The notes under the pieces were generated by a model. That model saw only the letters and a program-made list of their open reading frames with translations. It was not told the origin of the DNA and did no database searches. Below, piece after piece: positions 44,020-52,834 of a DNA stretch of 64,000 bases; position 1 is the first letter of the stretch; every line of letters starts with the position of its first letter. The stretch spans positions 1 to 64,000 of the forward strand of contig NZ_NSGG01000006.1 in NCBI RefSeq assembly GCF_002295065.1. Reading direction: 5' to 3'. Origin of the DNA: Mesorhizobium sp. WSM3859. GTDB lineage: Bacteria > Pseudomonadota > Alphaproteobacteria > Rhizobiales > Rhizobiaceae. The position numbers and the translations under genes were made by a program.

Positions 44020-44793
44020 ATGCGCGCTCGCCGTCAGCCGACGAGCCGTCACAGTGCGCCCGGGCCGCTTCGCGCTGCCCGGCGCATCGCTTGCTCCCTG
44101 CTTTGCGGTCTGTCGGTCGCAACCGCCTTGCCGACGGTGGCGGTGGCGCAGGACCCGGCCATCGCGCCACTTTCCCAACACGATCCGTTTGCCGAGCACA
44201 TCAGCGAAGCCTCGCATCGCTTCGGCGTTCCCGCCGCACTGATCCGCGCCGTCATGCGGCAGGAGAGCGCAGGCGACGCGCGAGCCGTATCCCGCGCAGG
44301 CGCCCGCGGCCTGATGCAGATCCTGCCCAGCACATGGGACGATCTGCGCGCCCGCTGGTCTCTCGGTGCCGACCCCTTCGATCCGCGCGACAACATTCTG
44401 GCTGGCACGGCCTATCTGCGCGAGCTCAATGATCGCTTCGGCTCGCCAGGCTTTCTGGCCGCTTACAATGCGGGGCCCGCGCGCTACGAAGCCTATCTCG
44501 CCGGACGTCCGCTGCCGGCCGAGACCCGCGCCTATGTTGCGGCGCTTGCTCCGCTCGCGCGAGGTCTGGCGACCGCCCGCCCTTTCGCCTTCGCCACCGC
44601 CACGGCAATTCCCTGGAAGGATGCCGCGCTCTTTGTGCGCCGGCCGGATCGCGCGCCGCCGGTCGGCTTCGCGACGGCCGGCCGGCCGCCGAATAACACC
44701 GGCTCTGCAACAACCGTGCGCGATGTCTCCGGCATTGTGCCGTCGTCGGCGGGCCTGTTCCTGGTCAGCGCGGGCGAGGGCACCAGACCATGA
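44020..44793 (+). CDS. Lytic transglycosylase of the transfer system (VirB1/TrbN-like)
   Basis: 257 residues. A positively charged N-terminus and signal peptide (to about residue 44, ending AVAQ) precede an SLT domain. The catalytic Glu is in VMRQESAGDARAVS (~residue 82), followed by GARGLMQILPSTW and FLAAYNAGPARYEAY. Such enzymes locally open peptidoglycan for the mating channel. The C-terminal 80 residues are disordered and Pro-rich. Position between DUF736 and rlxS is standard for this ICE family. Confidence 0.93.
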   Translation: MRARRQPTSRHSAPGPLRAARRIACSLLCGLSVATALPTVAVAQDPAIAPLSQHDPFAEHISEASHRFGVPAALIRAVMRQESAGDARAVSRAGARGLMQILPSTWDDLRARWSLGADPFDPRDNILAGTAYLRELNDRFGSPGFLAAYNAGPARYEAYLAGRPLPAETRAYVAALAPLARGLATARPFAFATATAIPWKDAALFVRRPDRAPPVGFATAGRPPNNTGSATTVRDVSGIVPSSAGLFLVSAGEGTRP

Positions 44794-44895
44794 GCACGCG
44801 CCATGCTTTTCGCGCAATCGCCGGCTCCAGCGCAGCATGGGGTGCGGGAACGCGGGAGGCACCCAGATCACCCGGAAGATGGCAGGATAAAAGGG

Positions 44896-44978
44896 CGCAC
44901 ATTGCGCCGCGGTTGAGCGATAGCGTTTGCACGGCTTTCAGGGTTGCTTCACACATTGCCGCCGTCCGGCACAATGTG
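44896..44978 (+). promoter_or_regulatory. Candidate oriT / relaxosome binding region
   Basis: The 243-base gap before rlxS has three copies of cacattg: direct at 44898-44904 (inside the hairpin gcgc-acatt-gcgc) and 44952-44958, inverted as caatgtg at 44972-44978. The last two form a hairpin with a 13-base loop. In related ICEs oriT lies just upstream of the rlxS relaxase gene. No gene with a ribosome-binding site lies here, though a meaningless frame is open. Confidence 0.55.
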
Positions 44979-45036
44979 GGTAGGAGGCCTAAGCTTCTGA
45001 GTTTGCGACGTCTTTTCCACATTTCAGGTCAATGCC

Positions 45037-46776
45037 ATGGCCGATGAGCGCGAGTTTCGCATCAGACCGGGCCGTATCCGCTCAGTCCGTGCGCAGCAGG
45101 CCCGACCCTTCATCGCCCAGGCGCTGGCCGCGGCCAAAAAGGCAGGCGGTGGCATCTCGCGCTCGGGCCAGGTGTTTTCCAGCAACCGCTCGCGCTTTGG
45201 CCACGGTCAACGGGCCAGCATCCAGGCCAATCGCCTGATCAACTCGCGATCGCGGGGCGCCGTCGTCAAGGCGCGGGTCGTGCGTCATTCCGCGCGCGGT
45301 ACCCCGCTTGCGACGCATCTCAATTATCTGCGTCGAGAGGGGGTGACCCGCGAGGGCGAGAAGGCGAGGTTGTTCGGGCCAGGCAGGGAAGAGGCCGATG
45401 GCGCAGCCTTCGCGATGCGCTCGGCGGAAGACCGGCACCATTTCAGATTCATCGTCTCGCCGGACGATGCCCTCGACATGGCGGATCTGAGATCTTTCAC
45501 CCGCGACCTAACCCTGCAGATGGAAAAGGACCTTGGCACACGGCTAGACTGGGTGGCCGTCGATCACTGGAACACCCAGCATCCTCATGTTCATCTTATC
45601 GTTCGCGGCGTGCGCGAGGACGGCGAGGATCTGGTCATCTCGCGCGACTACATCAAGGAAGGAATGCGCGACCGGGCTCGCGACCTGATCACCCAGGAGC
45701 TGGGGCCCCGAACCGACCGGGACATTCGGCGATCGCTCGAAAGCCAGGTCCAGTCTGAGCGCTGGACGCAACTCGATCGCCAGTTGCTTCGAGACTCCCG
45801 CAGCGCCGGTGTCATCGACCTGGCTCCGCGGTCTCATACCCAGCCCGATGAATTTCACGCGCTGAAGATCGGTCGCCTGCGCAAGCTTGAGGTTCTTGGT
45901 CTCGCCAGTCAGGTCGGTCCAGGCCAATGGATCATCGACGAAAAGGCCGAAGCCACATTGCGCGAGCTCGGCCAGCGCGGCGACATCATCAAGCGCATGC
46001 ATCGGGCATTGACCGAGCAAGGCATCGAGCGTGGCTCGGGCAGTTATGTTCTGGCTTCCGAAAATCTCGTTGCACCCATCGTCGGCCGGCTCATCGATCG
46101 CGGGCTCGACGATGAGTTGGCTGGCACGGCCTATGCCGTTGTCTATGGCGTTGATGGGCGCACCCACCACATCCGGCTTCCCAGCCTTGAAGCAGCCGGC
46201 GACGGCGCGCCCGGATCGATTGTCGAGCTGCGCAAATTCGACGATGCGCGTGGCCGTCCTCGCGTTGCGCTCGCGGTTCGCTCCGATCTCACTGTCGATG
46301 AGCAAGTCGCGGCGCCAGGTGCGACCTGGCTTGATCGCCAAGCCATCGCCCGCAAGCCCGCGGAGCTGGCCGAATCGGGCTTCGGCGCCGAGGTTCGTGA
46401 CGCCTTGGATCGCCGCGCCCGACATCTTCTGGGTCAAGGGCTCGCAGAGCGGCGAGGCAACCGCATCATATTCACCAGCAACCTGCTCGATACGCTGCGC
46501 CGTCGCGAGCTGGAGGTGATTGGCGAGAAGCTCGCGGACGACAGCGGACGGACCTTCAACCGTGCCGCCAGCGGCGAGCATGTCGCTGGGACGTATCGCC
46601 AGCGCCTGTCTCTCGCTTCCGGCCGTTTCGTCATGATCGACGACGGACTGGGCTTCCAGCTCGTTCCCTGGACGCCAGCGCTCGAAAACCATATCGGCCA
46701 GCATGTCAGCGGCATCGCTCGGGGCGACGGCGGCGTCGACTGGAGCTTTGCACGCAAGCGCGGGCTTGGCCTCTAG
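45037..46776 (+). CDS. rlxS: RlxS-type relaxase / mobilisation nuclease (DUF3363)
   Basis: 579 residues. The relaxase (HUH-like) core carries the three-histidine metal motif HWNTQHPHVHLIVRG (~residues 178-192) and HHFRFIVSPDDA (~140). A basic N-terminus and a long DUF3363 C-terminal region follow (WTQLDRQLLRDSRSAG... to DWSFARKRGLGL). It should nick oriT and pilot the single strand into the recipient. This is the MOB type of ICEMlSymR7A and relatives. The candidate oriT is directly upstream and traG is 23 bases downstream. Confidence 0.94.
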   Translation: MADEREFRIRPGRIRSVRAQQARPFIAQALAAAKKAGGGISRSGQVFSSNRSRFGHGQRASIQANRLINSRSRGAVVKARVVRHSARGTPLATHLNYLRREGVTREGEKARLFGPGREEADGAAFAMRSAEDRHHFRFIVSPDDALDMADLRSFTRDLTLQMEKDLGTRLDWVAVDHWNTQHPHVHLIVRGVREDGEDLVISRDYIKEGMRDRARDLITQELGPRTDRDIRRSLESQVQSERWTQLDRQLLRDSRSAGVIDLAPRSHTQPDEFHALKIGRLRKLEVLGLASQVGPGQWIIDEKAEATLRELGQRGDIIKRMHRALTEQGIERGSGSYVLASENLVAPIVGRLIDRGLDDELAGTAYAVVYGVDGRTHHIRLPSLEAAGDGAPGSIVELRKFDDARGRPRVALAVRSDLTVDEQVAAPGATWLDRQAIARKPAELAESGFGAEVRDALDRRARHLLGQGLAERRGNRIIFTSNLLDTLRRRELEVIGEKLADDSGRTFNRAASGEHVAGTYRQRLSLASGRFVMIDDGLGFQLVPWTPALENHIGQHVSGIARGDGGVDWSFARKRGLGL

Positions 46777-46799
46777 CAGCCGAAAGAAAGGAACCTGCG

Positions 46800-48788
46800 A
46801 TGTCTGCCACGAAAATACTCTGGGGTCAGATCCTCTCGGTCTTCCTGATCGTCGTCTTGACGACCTGGATGGCGACACAATGGACAGCCTGGAGGCTTGG
46901 CTTTCAGCCACAGCTCGGGCCGCACTGGTTCGAGCTCGCCGGGCTGCCCGTCTACTATCCGCCGGCAGTGTTCTGGTGGTGGTATTTCTACGACGCCTAT
47001 GCCCCGTCGATTTTCGTGGAGGGCGGGCTGATCGCCGTGTCGGGCGGCTTCCTATCCATCGTCGTTGCGATCGGCATGTCGGTTTGGCGGGCGCGCGAAA
47101 TCAAGAACGTCTACACCTACGGGTCGGCGCGTTGGGCCGGGAAGGGGGAGGTGGAGGCTGCCGGCCTGCTCGGCGCCGACGGCGTGGTGCTCGGGCGCTA
47201 TGATCGCCATTACCTGCGCCACGATGGTCCCGAGCATGTGCTGTGCTTCGCTCCGACGCGGTCCGGCAAGGGCGTCGGCCTGGTGGTGCCCTCGCTGCTG
47301 ACCTGGCCTGGCTCGGCGATCGTTCACGACATCAAGGGCGAGAACTGGCACCTGACCGCTGGGTTCCGCGCTCTGCACGGTCGGGTCCTGCTTTTCGATC
47401 CGACCAATGCGAAATCGGCGGCCTACAATCCCTTGCTCGAGGTCCGCCGCGGCGAATGGGAGGTGCGCGACGTGCAGAACATCGCCGACATCCTGGTCGA
47501 TCCGGAAGGAAGCCTCGAAAAGCGCAACCACTGGGAGAAGACCAGCCACGCGCTCCTGGTCGGTGCGATCCTGCATGTCCTTTATGCCGAGAAAGACAAG
47601 ACGCTGGCGGGCGTCGCCGCCTTCCTGTCCGATCCAAAGCGACCGATCGAGTCCACATTGGTCGCAATGATGACAACCGCCCATCTCGGAGATGCCGGTC
47701 CGCATCCGGTCATCGCAAGCGCGGCCCGAGAGTTGCTCAACAAATCCGACAACGAACGATCGGGCGTGCTCTCGACCGCGATGTCCTTCCTTGGTCTTTA
47801 CCGCGATCCCGTTGTCGCCGAGGTCACCAGCCGATGCAATTGGCGGATCGCGGACATTGTCGGCGGGAAAGCGCCGGCGACGCTCTACCTGGTCGTTCCC
47901 CCATCCGACATCAACAGGACCAAGCCGCTCATCCGCCTCATCCTCAACCAGATCGGCCGTCGTCTGACAGAGGACCTGCCCGGAAAGACGCACCGCCATC
48001 GGCTGTTGCTGATGCTCGACGAATTTCCGGCGCTCGGCCGTCTCGACTTCTTCGAGAGCGCGCTCGCCTTCATGGCGGGCTACGGCCTGAAAAGCTTTCT
48101 CATCGCGCAGTCGCTGAACCAGATCGAGAAGGCTTACGGGCCGAACAACTCGATCCTCGATAATTGTCATGTGCGCGTCAGCTTCGCAACCAATGACGAA
48201 AGGACCGCCAAGCGCGTGTCCGATGCGCTGGGCACCGCGACCGAGATGCGGGCGATGAAAAACTATGCCGGGCACCGGCTCTCGCCCTGGCTCGGGCACC
48301 TCATGGTGTCGCGGCAAGAGACGGCCCGGCAGTTGCTGACCCCTGGCGAGATCATGCAGCTTCCCCCGACCGATGAGATCGTGATGGTTGCGGGGACGCC
48401 GCCGATCAGGGCGCAGAAGGCGCGCTACTACGAGGATGCCCGCTTTCGCAATCGCGTCCTGCCGCCACCCGAACTGACTCCATCCGGACAGGCCGGTCCC
48501 GACGACTGGACCCATCTGCCGGTCCCGCTTCGCCATACGGCCGCCGCGGGTTCAGGCGCGCCTCGCCAGGACGACACCGATCCCACCGAGTCGGAGCGGC
48601 GCCTGCAACCCGAGCTCAATCGCGTGCGGCCGATGGAGCAAACGATCCCGATCGAGAACGAGTTCGAGATCAACACGGCCGACGATGCCGACGACGATGA
48701 CGCGGTCCGCAATCGGCGCTTGGCGCGCCTCATGGAGGGCGTGGCGCGGCAGGTATCCCTCGACCCTGACGACGGCATGGAGTTGTAG
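46800..48788 (+). CDS. traG: TraG coupling protein (VirD4/TraG ATPase)
   Basis: 662 residues with two N-terminal membrane helices (residues ~8-30 and 75-100). A large ATPase follows, with Walker A APTRSGKGVGLVVPS (~150), Walker B LLLMLDEFPALG (~400) and the MAGYGLKSFLIAQSLNQ region. The acidic C-terminal tail (NTADDADDDDAV) may contact the relaxase. It links the RlxS-DNA complex to the Trb channel. It starts 23 bases after rlxS and reads into copG five bases later. Confidence 0.95.
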   Translation: MSATKILWGQILSVFLIVVLTTWMATQWTAWRLGFQPQLGPHWFELAGLPVYYPPAVFWWWYFYDAYAPSIFVEGGLIAVSGGFLSIVVAIGMSVWRAREIKNVYTYGSARWAGKGEVEAAGLLGADGVVLGRYDRHYLRHDGPEHVLCFAPTRSGKGVGLVVPSLLTWPGSAIVHDIKGENWHLTAGFRALHGRVLLFDPTNAKSAAYNPLLEVRRGEWEVRDVQNIADILVDPEGSLEKRNHWEKTSHALLVGAILHVLYAEKDKTLAGVAAFLSDPKRPIESTLVAMMTTAHLGDAGPHPVIASAARELLNKSDNERSGVLSTAMSFLGLYRDPVVAEVTSRCNWRIADIVGGKAPATLYLVVPPSDINRTKPLIRLILNQIGRRLTEDLPGKTHRHRLLLMLDEFPALGRLDFFESALAFMAGYGLKSFLIAQSLNQIEKAYGPNNSILDNCHVRVSFATNDERTAKRVSDALGTATEMRAMKNYAGHRLSPWLGHLMVSRQETARQLLTPGEIMQLPPTDEIVMVAGTPPIRAQKARYYEDARFRNRVLPPPELTPSGQAGPDDWTHLPVPLRHTAAAGSGAPRQDDTDPTESERRLQPELNRVRPMEQTIPIENEFEINTADDADDDDAVRNRRLARLMEGVARQVSLDPDDGMEL

Positions 48789-48793
48789 CCGCG

Positions 48794-49246
48794 ATGACCA
48801 GCCGCAAGAAGAAGGTCCAGATTTCCGTTTATCTCGATCAGGCGATCATGGCGATGCTCGCCGACTACGCGGCGCGGCGCGATCAATCTCAGTCCATGAT
48901 CGCCGAGGCTGCGATCGCTTCGTTCCTGTCGCCCGACGCCGACGAACGCCGCGAGGCGGCGATCGCCAAGCGCCTCGACCAGGTCGACCGTCGTCTTGCC
49001 CGACAGGAGCGCGACGTAGCAATCGCGGTCGAGACGCTGGCGGTGTTCGTCCGCTTCTGGCTAGCGACGACGCCTGCGTTACCCGAGCCCGCCGCGCAGG
49101 CCGCTCGCGCCAAGGCCGCCGAACGCTACGATGCCTTCCTCAGCGCCTTGGGCCGTCGTCTGGCGAAGGGACCGAAGCTGCGGCAGGAGATCAGTGAGGA
49201 CGTGGAGAGCGGTCCGGGCACAACTCACTCCGGCGTGCCTGGGTAA
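48794..49246 (+). CDS. CopG/RHH-family regulator
   Basis: 150 residues. The N-terminal ribbon-helix-helix (KKKVQISVYLDQAIMAMLAD, then QSQSMIAEAAIASFL) is followed by a helical region predicted to form a coiled coil (KRLDQVDRRLARQERDVAIA). It lies between traG and trbB in most rhizobial ICEs and probably autoregulates the trb operon. Here trbB is more than 2 kb away because of the hipBA insertion. Confidence 0.9.
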   Translation: MTSRKKKVQISVYLDQAIMAMLADYAARRDQSQSMIAEAAIASFLSPDADERREAAIAKRLDQVDRRLARQERDVAIAVETLAVFVRFWLATTPALPEPAAQAARAKAAERYDAFLSALGRRLAKGPKLRQEISEDVESGPGTTHSGVPG

Positions 49247-49262
49247 TAATTGGACTGTAAGA

Positions 49263-49285
49263 CCGCGGCCAGGGCAGGGCCGCGG
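49263..49285. terminator. Hairpin between convergent copG and hipA
   Basis: Stem ccgcggcc/ggccgcgg (49263-49270 and 49278-49285), 7-base loop, no T-tract. Located between two genes that end towards each other. Confidence 0.5.
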
Positions 49286-49305
49286 ACTCGGCTGCAAGCC
49301 AATTG

Positions 49306-50538
49306 TTAAGCCACCAAGACAAGCGCGAGCCTTTTGAGGTGGGCGTCGATTGCCCTCGCGACGGCTGGCGCGATGGGAAGCGTCTTTTTCGCCTCGGGCC
49401 ATCCGTCGCGGAAGCGGGTCACGGTTTCGCGCGCCGTATCGACGACCGGCTTCTCAGGCAGATGCGCCTTCGCGGCCAGATAGCGGAGTTCGTCCAGCGA
49501 AAAGTCACGCATGCGCTTGGTGCGGGCATATTTGATCGCGGCGAACTCATCGTCGATATAGGCGATCGTGGACACGAAATCATAGGCCGGTGCAAGCGTC
49601 GCCTTGCGCCGATCGCGATAGATCACCGACCAGTTCTTGAGGTGCATGTCGGCATTGCCGATCAAGGTGTTGAAGACGAGCCTGCGGATGAACTCGCGCA
49701 CGCCCTCGTCGCCGGCCTCGACGCCGAGCACGGTCGCAATATTGCGCGCGCTGGCGCGCTTGTATTTGTCCTCCGGCCAGACGCCGAACACCTGTGCGAA
49801 ATCCTCGATGTGCACCGGGCCCTCGTCGCCGCGGTCGAAACGTCTCACAGCCAGCGCCTGTCCCTTCAAGGTCCGCATCCCCTCGGGGAGGCCCCCGACT
49901 GCGTCGATCTCGAGCAACTGGAGCTCAGGCACGTCCATGCCGAGCCTGGCTGCAAGGCTCATCATCGAGAATTCGTTCTGAGGCACGCCGTCATAGAGCT
50001 GGGAAGGAAGCTTGACGATCCATGATCCGCCGACCCCCTCCGCGGGGATCGTGAGCCCGCCACCCTTTCCGGGATTCTTGACCGCAGAGAATTTCAGCTG
50101 CACGCCCGCGAGGGAAAAGCGCAGGGTGTTGGTCCGGCGCTTCCGGCGCGCTTCCTCGTTGTCCTCGTCGTTCACCTCGGGCCATGCCTCTCCGTCCGCC
50201 GGGGCAATCGTCAGCGCGCCGGGCAAATCGCGACCCAGAACCCACAGCAGAAAGAACTCGCGCCGGTCGCTCACGCCCGCCCGTTCGGCAAGGTAGGTCC
50301 GCAGCGGCCCTTCCGGCAGCAGATTGGCGAAGAAGGGCGGCACCCTGACGCTGACCGGCCTGAAGTCAGTCAGGAGCTGCCCGTACTGATCCTCAAACGA
50401 CAGGCTGAGCGTCGGCCGTTCGGGATCGTCGATATAGGACTTCTCGAAGGCGAAGAGCGTGCGCTCGCCCGGGATGAGCGACAGCGTAGCGATCTTCTCG
50501 CCATAAAGGCGGACATCGAGGACCGAAACCTCAGGCAT
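49306..50538 (-). CDS. hipA: HipA-family serine/threonine kinase toxin
   Basis: 410 residues from the ATG at 50538. The N-terminal HipA_N domain (VRLYGEKIATLSLIPGERTL, FFANLLPEGPLRTYLAERAG) is followed by the kinase-like domain with LAGVQLKFSA, HIEDFAQVFGV, the catalytic NADMHLKNWSVIY and YDFVST. HipA toxins phosphorylate glutamyl-tRNA synthetase or similar targets and cause growth arrest, neutralised by HipB. It overlaps hipB by eight bases. Its position on the opposite strand inside the tra/trb array shows later insertion. Confidence 0.92.
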   Translation of the reverse strand: MPEVSVLDVRLYGEKIATLSLIPGERTLFAFEKSYIDDPERPTLSLSFEDQYGQLLTDFRPVSVRVPPFFANLLPEGPLRTYLAERAGVSDRREFFLLWVLGRDLPGALTIAPADGEAWPEVNDEDNEEARRKRRTNTLRFSLAGVQLKFSAVKNPGKGGGLTIPAEGVGGSWIVKLPSQLYDGVPQNEFSMMSLAARLGMDVPELQLLEIDAVGGLPEGMRTLKGQALAVRRFDRGDEGPVHIEDFAQVFGVWPEDKYKRASARNIATVLGVEAGDEGVREFIRRLVFNTLIGNADMHLKNWSVIYRDRRKATLAPAYDFVSTIAYIDDEFAAIKYARTKRMRDFSLDELRYLAAKAHLPEKPVVDTARETVTRFRDGWPEAKKTLPIAPAVARAIDAHLKRLALVLVA

Positions 50539-51115
50539 CGTCGTCCTCGTCGTCGAGCGCGTAGGCAGGCCGCGGCGCTTCCGGCGTTGCATGGGCAATT
50601 CGGTTGCGCAGTGCCCTGAGCGTCTTCGATGCCCGTTCGATGGCGGGAAGCGCGCCAGGGCCAGCCGGGAGCTTCATCAGCCTGTCGGTGACGGCGCGCA
50701 GCGTACCGAGATCGGCATTGCTCAGCCTGAAGGTCGCAAGTTCGCGCAACGTCTGGTCAAGTCTTGTGAATTCGAAAGCGTCGCGGTTGTCGCGGCGCAG
50801 CTTTGCAAGCGCCGCCTCGGCGCGATTGAATGCCGTGGAGCGCCGGCGGTTCTCGCCGTTCTGCATCGCGTGGGCGTTGCTGACGATGGCCTCGACCGCG
50901 GCGAGCGCCTTGCGCGGCACCAGAACCAGTTCGTGATCGAGCGCGCGCGCCAGTTCGACCAGGCTCGATAGCCTGAGATCGGTTGCCCCGCTTTCGATTT
51001 TCGAGATGTGGCTTTGCGGAACGCCGATGCGTGCGCTGAGGTCGCGCTGGCTCAGCCCGCTTTGCTCACGGGCGCTTCGCAAGGTCTGCAGGATGCCTTC
51101 GGTGGAATAGATCAT
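50531..51115 (-). CDS. hipB: HipB-like antitoxin with an extended C-terminus
   Basis: 194 residues from the ATG at 51115 (MIYSTEGILQTLRSAREQSG). The HTH_XRE domain is near residues 8-62 (LSQRDLSARIGVPQSHISKI). Usual HipB proteins are about 90-100 residues; this one has a further helical domain of ~100 residues (SNAHAMQNGENRRRSTAFNR onward) with an acidic tail DDEDDD. It should bind operators in front of itself and neutralise HipA. Repeats at 51129 and 51235 are candidate operators. Confidence 0.85.
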   Translation of the reverse strand: MIYSTEGILQTLRSAREQSGLSQRDLSARIGVPQSHISKIESGATDLRLSSLVELARALDHELVLVPRKALAAVEAIVSNAHAMQNGENRRRSTAFNRAEAALAKLRRDNRDAFEFTRLDQTLRELATFRLSNADLGTLRAVTDRLMKLPAGPGALPAIERASKTLRALRNRIAHATPEAPRPAYALDDEDDDA

Positions 51116-51128
51116 TGATCTGTCTCTG

Positions 51129-51145
51129 CATATCACTTCTCATCT
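51129..51145. promoter_or_regulatory. Direct repeat A, candidate HipB operator
   Basis: catatcacttctcatct, 14 bases before the hipB start, repeated with one mismatch at 51235. The surrounding 130 bases are far more AT-rich than anything else in the transfer block. Confidence 0.6.
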
Positions 51146-51234
51146 AGTATACACTAAAATATATCGAGTGCAAGGCAGGCGAGGAAGAACCGATCGATAA
51201 AAACATATCAACTGGGTAGCTTGATATATCGTGA

Positions 51235-51251
51235 CATATCACATCTCATCT
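51235..51251. promoter_or_regulatory. Direct repeat B, candidate HipB operator
   Basis: catatcacatctcatct, 106 bases from repeat A (ten helical turns). A nearby gatatatcgtgacatatc (51223-51240) is partly palindromic. Probably the hipBA promoter/operator region. Confidence 0.6.
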
Positions 51252-51491
51252 CGTCGGCAAGGTAGGGTCGAACCGCGGCAACGGGACAGCAAGAATCGCA
51301 AGCGCTTAACTACCACGCCCTTTTGCAGGGACATCGACAGCCCTCGCCGCCAAACGGCACCGCCAATCTCCTGTCATTGCACGCCACGCTACTACGCCCC
51401 GACATAGCTGTTGAATCCGGCCGAGATCGGGTCCTCTTAATCATCCCCGTCCCGGGGCCAATCCATGTCCCCGGATCGAATGGGGACCGGC
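51252..51491. other. Upstream region of trbB
   Basis: 240 bases between the hipBA control region and trbB, without a gene. After the insertion a promoter for trbB has to lie here or in the AT-rich part before it, since transcription from traG-copG meets the convergent hipA. Confidence 0.4.
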
Positions 51492-52508
51492 ATGACAGCT
51501 TCGCCTCACAATTCGGAAGCACTTGCGCGCGGCGCGCGCATGCTGCGAACAGCGCTCGGACCTGCGATCGCGCGCTATCTCGACGACGCAGGCATCGTCG
51601 AAGTGATGCTGAACCCCGATGGGCGGCTTTGGATCGATCGCCTGTCCGAGGGCCTCGCCGACAGCGGCGAGCGTCTTTCGGCAGCCGACGGCGAACGCAT
51701 AATCCGCCTGGTTGCGCACCACGTAAGCGCCGAGGTGCACGCTTACGCTCCGCGCGTATCCGCCGAGCTTCCCGAGACAGGGGAGCGGTTCGAGGGGCTG
51801 CTTCCGCCGGTGGTGGCGGCGCCGGCCTTCGCTATCCGCAAGCCCGCCGTCGCCATCTTTACACTTGACGACTATGTGGCGGCCGGGATCGTGTCGGCGC
51901 CCCAGGCAGACGTGCTGCGCCAGAGCGTCGCCGCCCGCGCCAACATCCTGGTCGCCGGCGGCACGTCCACCGGCAAGACAACGCTGGTCAACGCGCTGCT
52001 GGCTGAAGTGGCCAAGACCGACGATCGTGTCGTCATCATCGAGGATACGCGGGAACTGCAGTGCGCCGCGCGCAATCTCGTGGCGATGCGCACGAAGGAC
52101 GGCGTCGCATCGCTCTCCGATCTCGTCCGCTCCTCGCTGCGCCTGCGCCCCGACCGCATTCCGGTCGGCGAGGTGCGCGGCGCCGAGGCGCTCGAACTGC
52201 TCAAGGCCTGGGGCACGGGGCACCCAGGTGGCCTCGGCACGATCCATGCCGGAAGCGCGATTGGCGCGCTGCGGCGAATGGAGCAGCTAATCCAGGAAGC
52301 GGTCGTCACAGTGCCTCGCGCGCTGATCGCCGAGACCATCGACCTCGTTGCCGTTCTTTCCGGCCGTGGCTCCGCGCGGCGCCTGACCGAACTCGCCCGC
52401 ATCGAGGGCCTTGGCCCGGACGGTGACTACCGCGTCGCCCCGGCCGTCATCGAGGACACCGGCACGCAAACTGCGCTCATCCAACACCCAGAAGGAGAAC
52501 GTCCGTGA
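51492..52508 (+). CDS. trbB: TrbB, type IV secretion ATPase (VirB11 family)
   Basis: 338 residues from the ATG at 51492, the third of three in-frame ATGs; it is chosen because GGGGA precedes it and TrbB usually starts close to this point. Walker [17 protein letters not shown] is near residue 155, Walker B/Asp box [12 protein letters not shown] near 180, and the His box [14 protein letters not shown] near 240. It forms a hexamer at the cytoplasmic side of the channel and powers pilus assembly and substrate transfer. Its stop overlaps the trbC start (GTGA). Confidence 0.94.
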   Translation: MTASPHNSEALARGARMLRTALGPAIARYLDDAGIVEVMLNPDGRLWIDRLSEGLADSGERLSAADGERIIRLVAHHVSAEVHAYAPRVSAELPETGERFEGLLPPVVAAPAFAIRKPAVAIFTLDDYVAAGIVSAPQADVLRQSVAARANILVAGGTSTGKTTLVNALLAEVAKTDDRVVIIEDTRELQCAARNLVAMRTKDGVASLSDLVRSSLRLRPDRIPVGEVRGAEALELLKAWGTGHPGGLGTIHAGSAIGALRRMEQLIQEAVVTVPRALIAETIDLVAVLSGRGSARRLTELARIEGLGPDGDYRVAPAVIEDTGTQTALIQHPEGERP

Positions 52509-52834
52509 TCCAACGCCTGCGCCTCGCAAGTCGTCTCGCCATGACCACCTCGGCCGCAACGCTTTCGCTGGTGACGGCCGCCCCCGCTTTTGCCTCCGGG
52601 TCGTCGATGCCGTGGGAACAGCCGCTGCAACAGATCCTGCAGTCGGTCGAGGGGCCCGTCGCCAAGATCATGGCGGTGATCATCATCATCGTCACCGGCC
52701 TGACACTCGCCTTCGGCGATACATCGGGCGGCTTTCGCCGGCTCATCCAGATCGTGTTCGGCCTCTCGATCGCCTTCGCGGCCTCGAGCTTCTTCCTGTC
52801 CTTCTTCTCGTTTGCCGGCGGAGCGCTGGTCTGA
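52505..52834 (+). CDS. trbC: TrbC, conjugative pilin (VirB2 family)
   Basis: 109 residues with a long signal sequence (to APAFASG) and two hydrophobic helices (IMAVIIIIVTGLTLAFG and LIQIVFGLSIAFAASSFFLS) joined by a short basic loop, the standard pilin layout. After cleavage by signal peptidase and processing by TraF it would be cyclised and polymerised. The start is GTG. The stop shares a base with the trbD start (TGATG). Confidence 0.93.
   Translation: MIQRLRLASRLAMTTSAATLSLVTAAPAFASGSSMPWEQPLQQILQSVEGPVAKIMAVIIIIVTGLTLAFGDTSGGFRRLIQIVFGLSIAFAASSFFLSFFSFAGGALV

Noticed and set aside
44790..45047. 85-codon open frame starting ATGAGCACG between the transglycosylase and rlxS
   Set aside because: Arg/His/Ser-rich translation with no domain, overlapping the rlxS start in another frame. 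The gap is better explained as oriT and promoter.
47052..48536. 494-codon minus-strand frame inside traG
   Set aside because: Antisense shadow of a well-recognised coupling protein; Arg/Asp/Gly-rich without domains.
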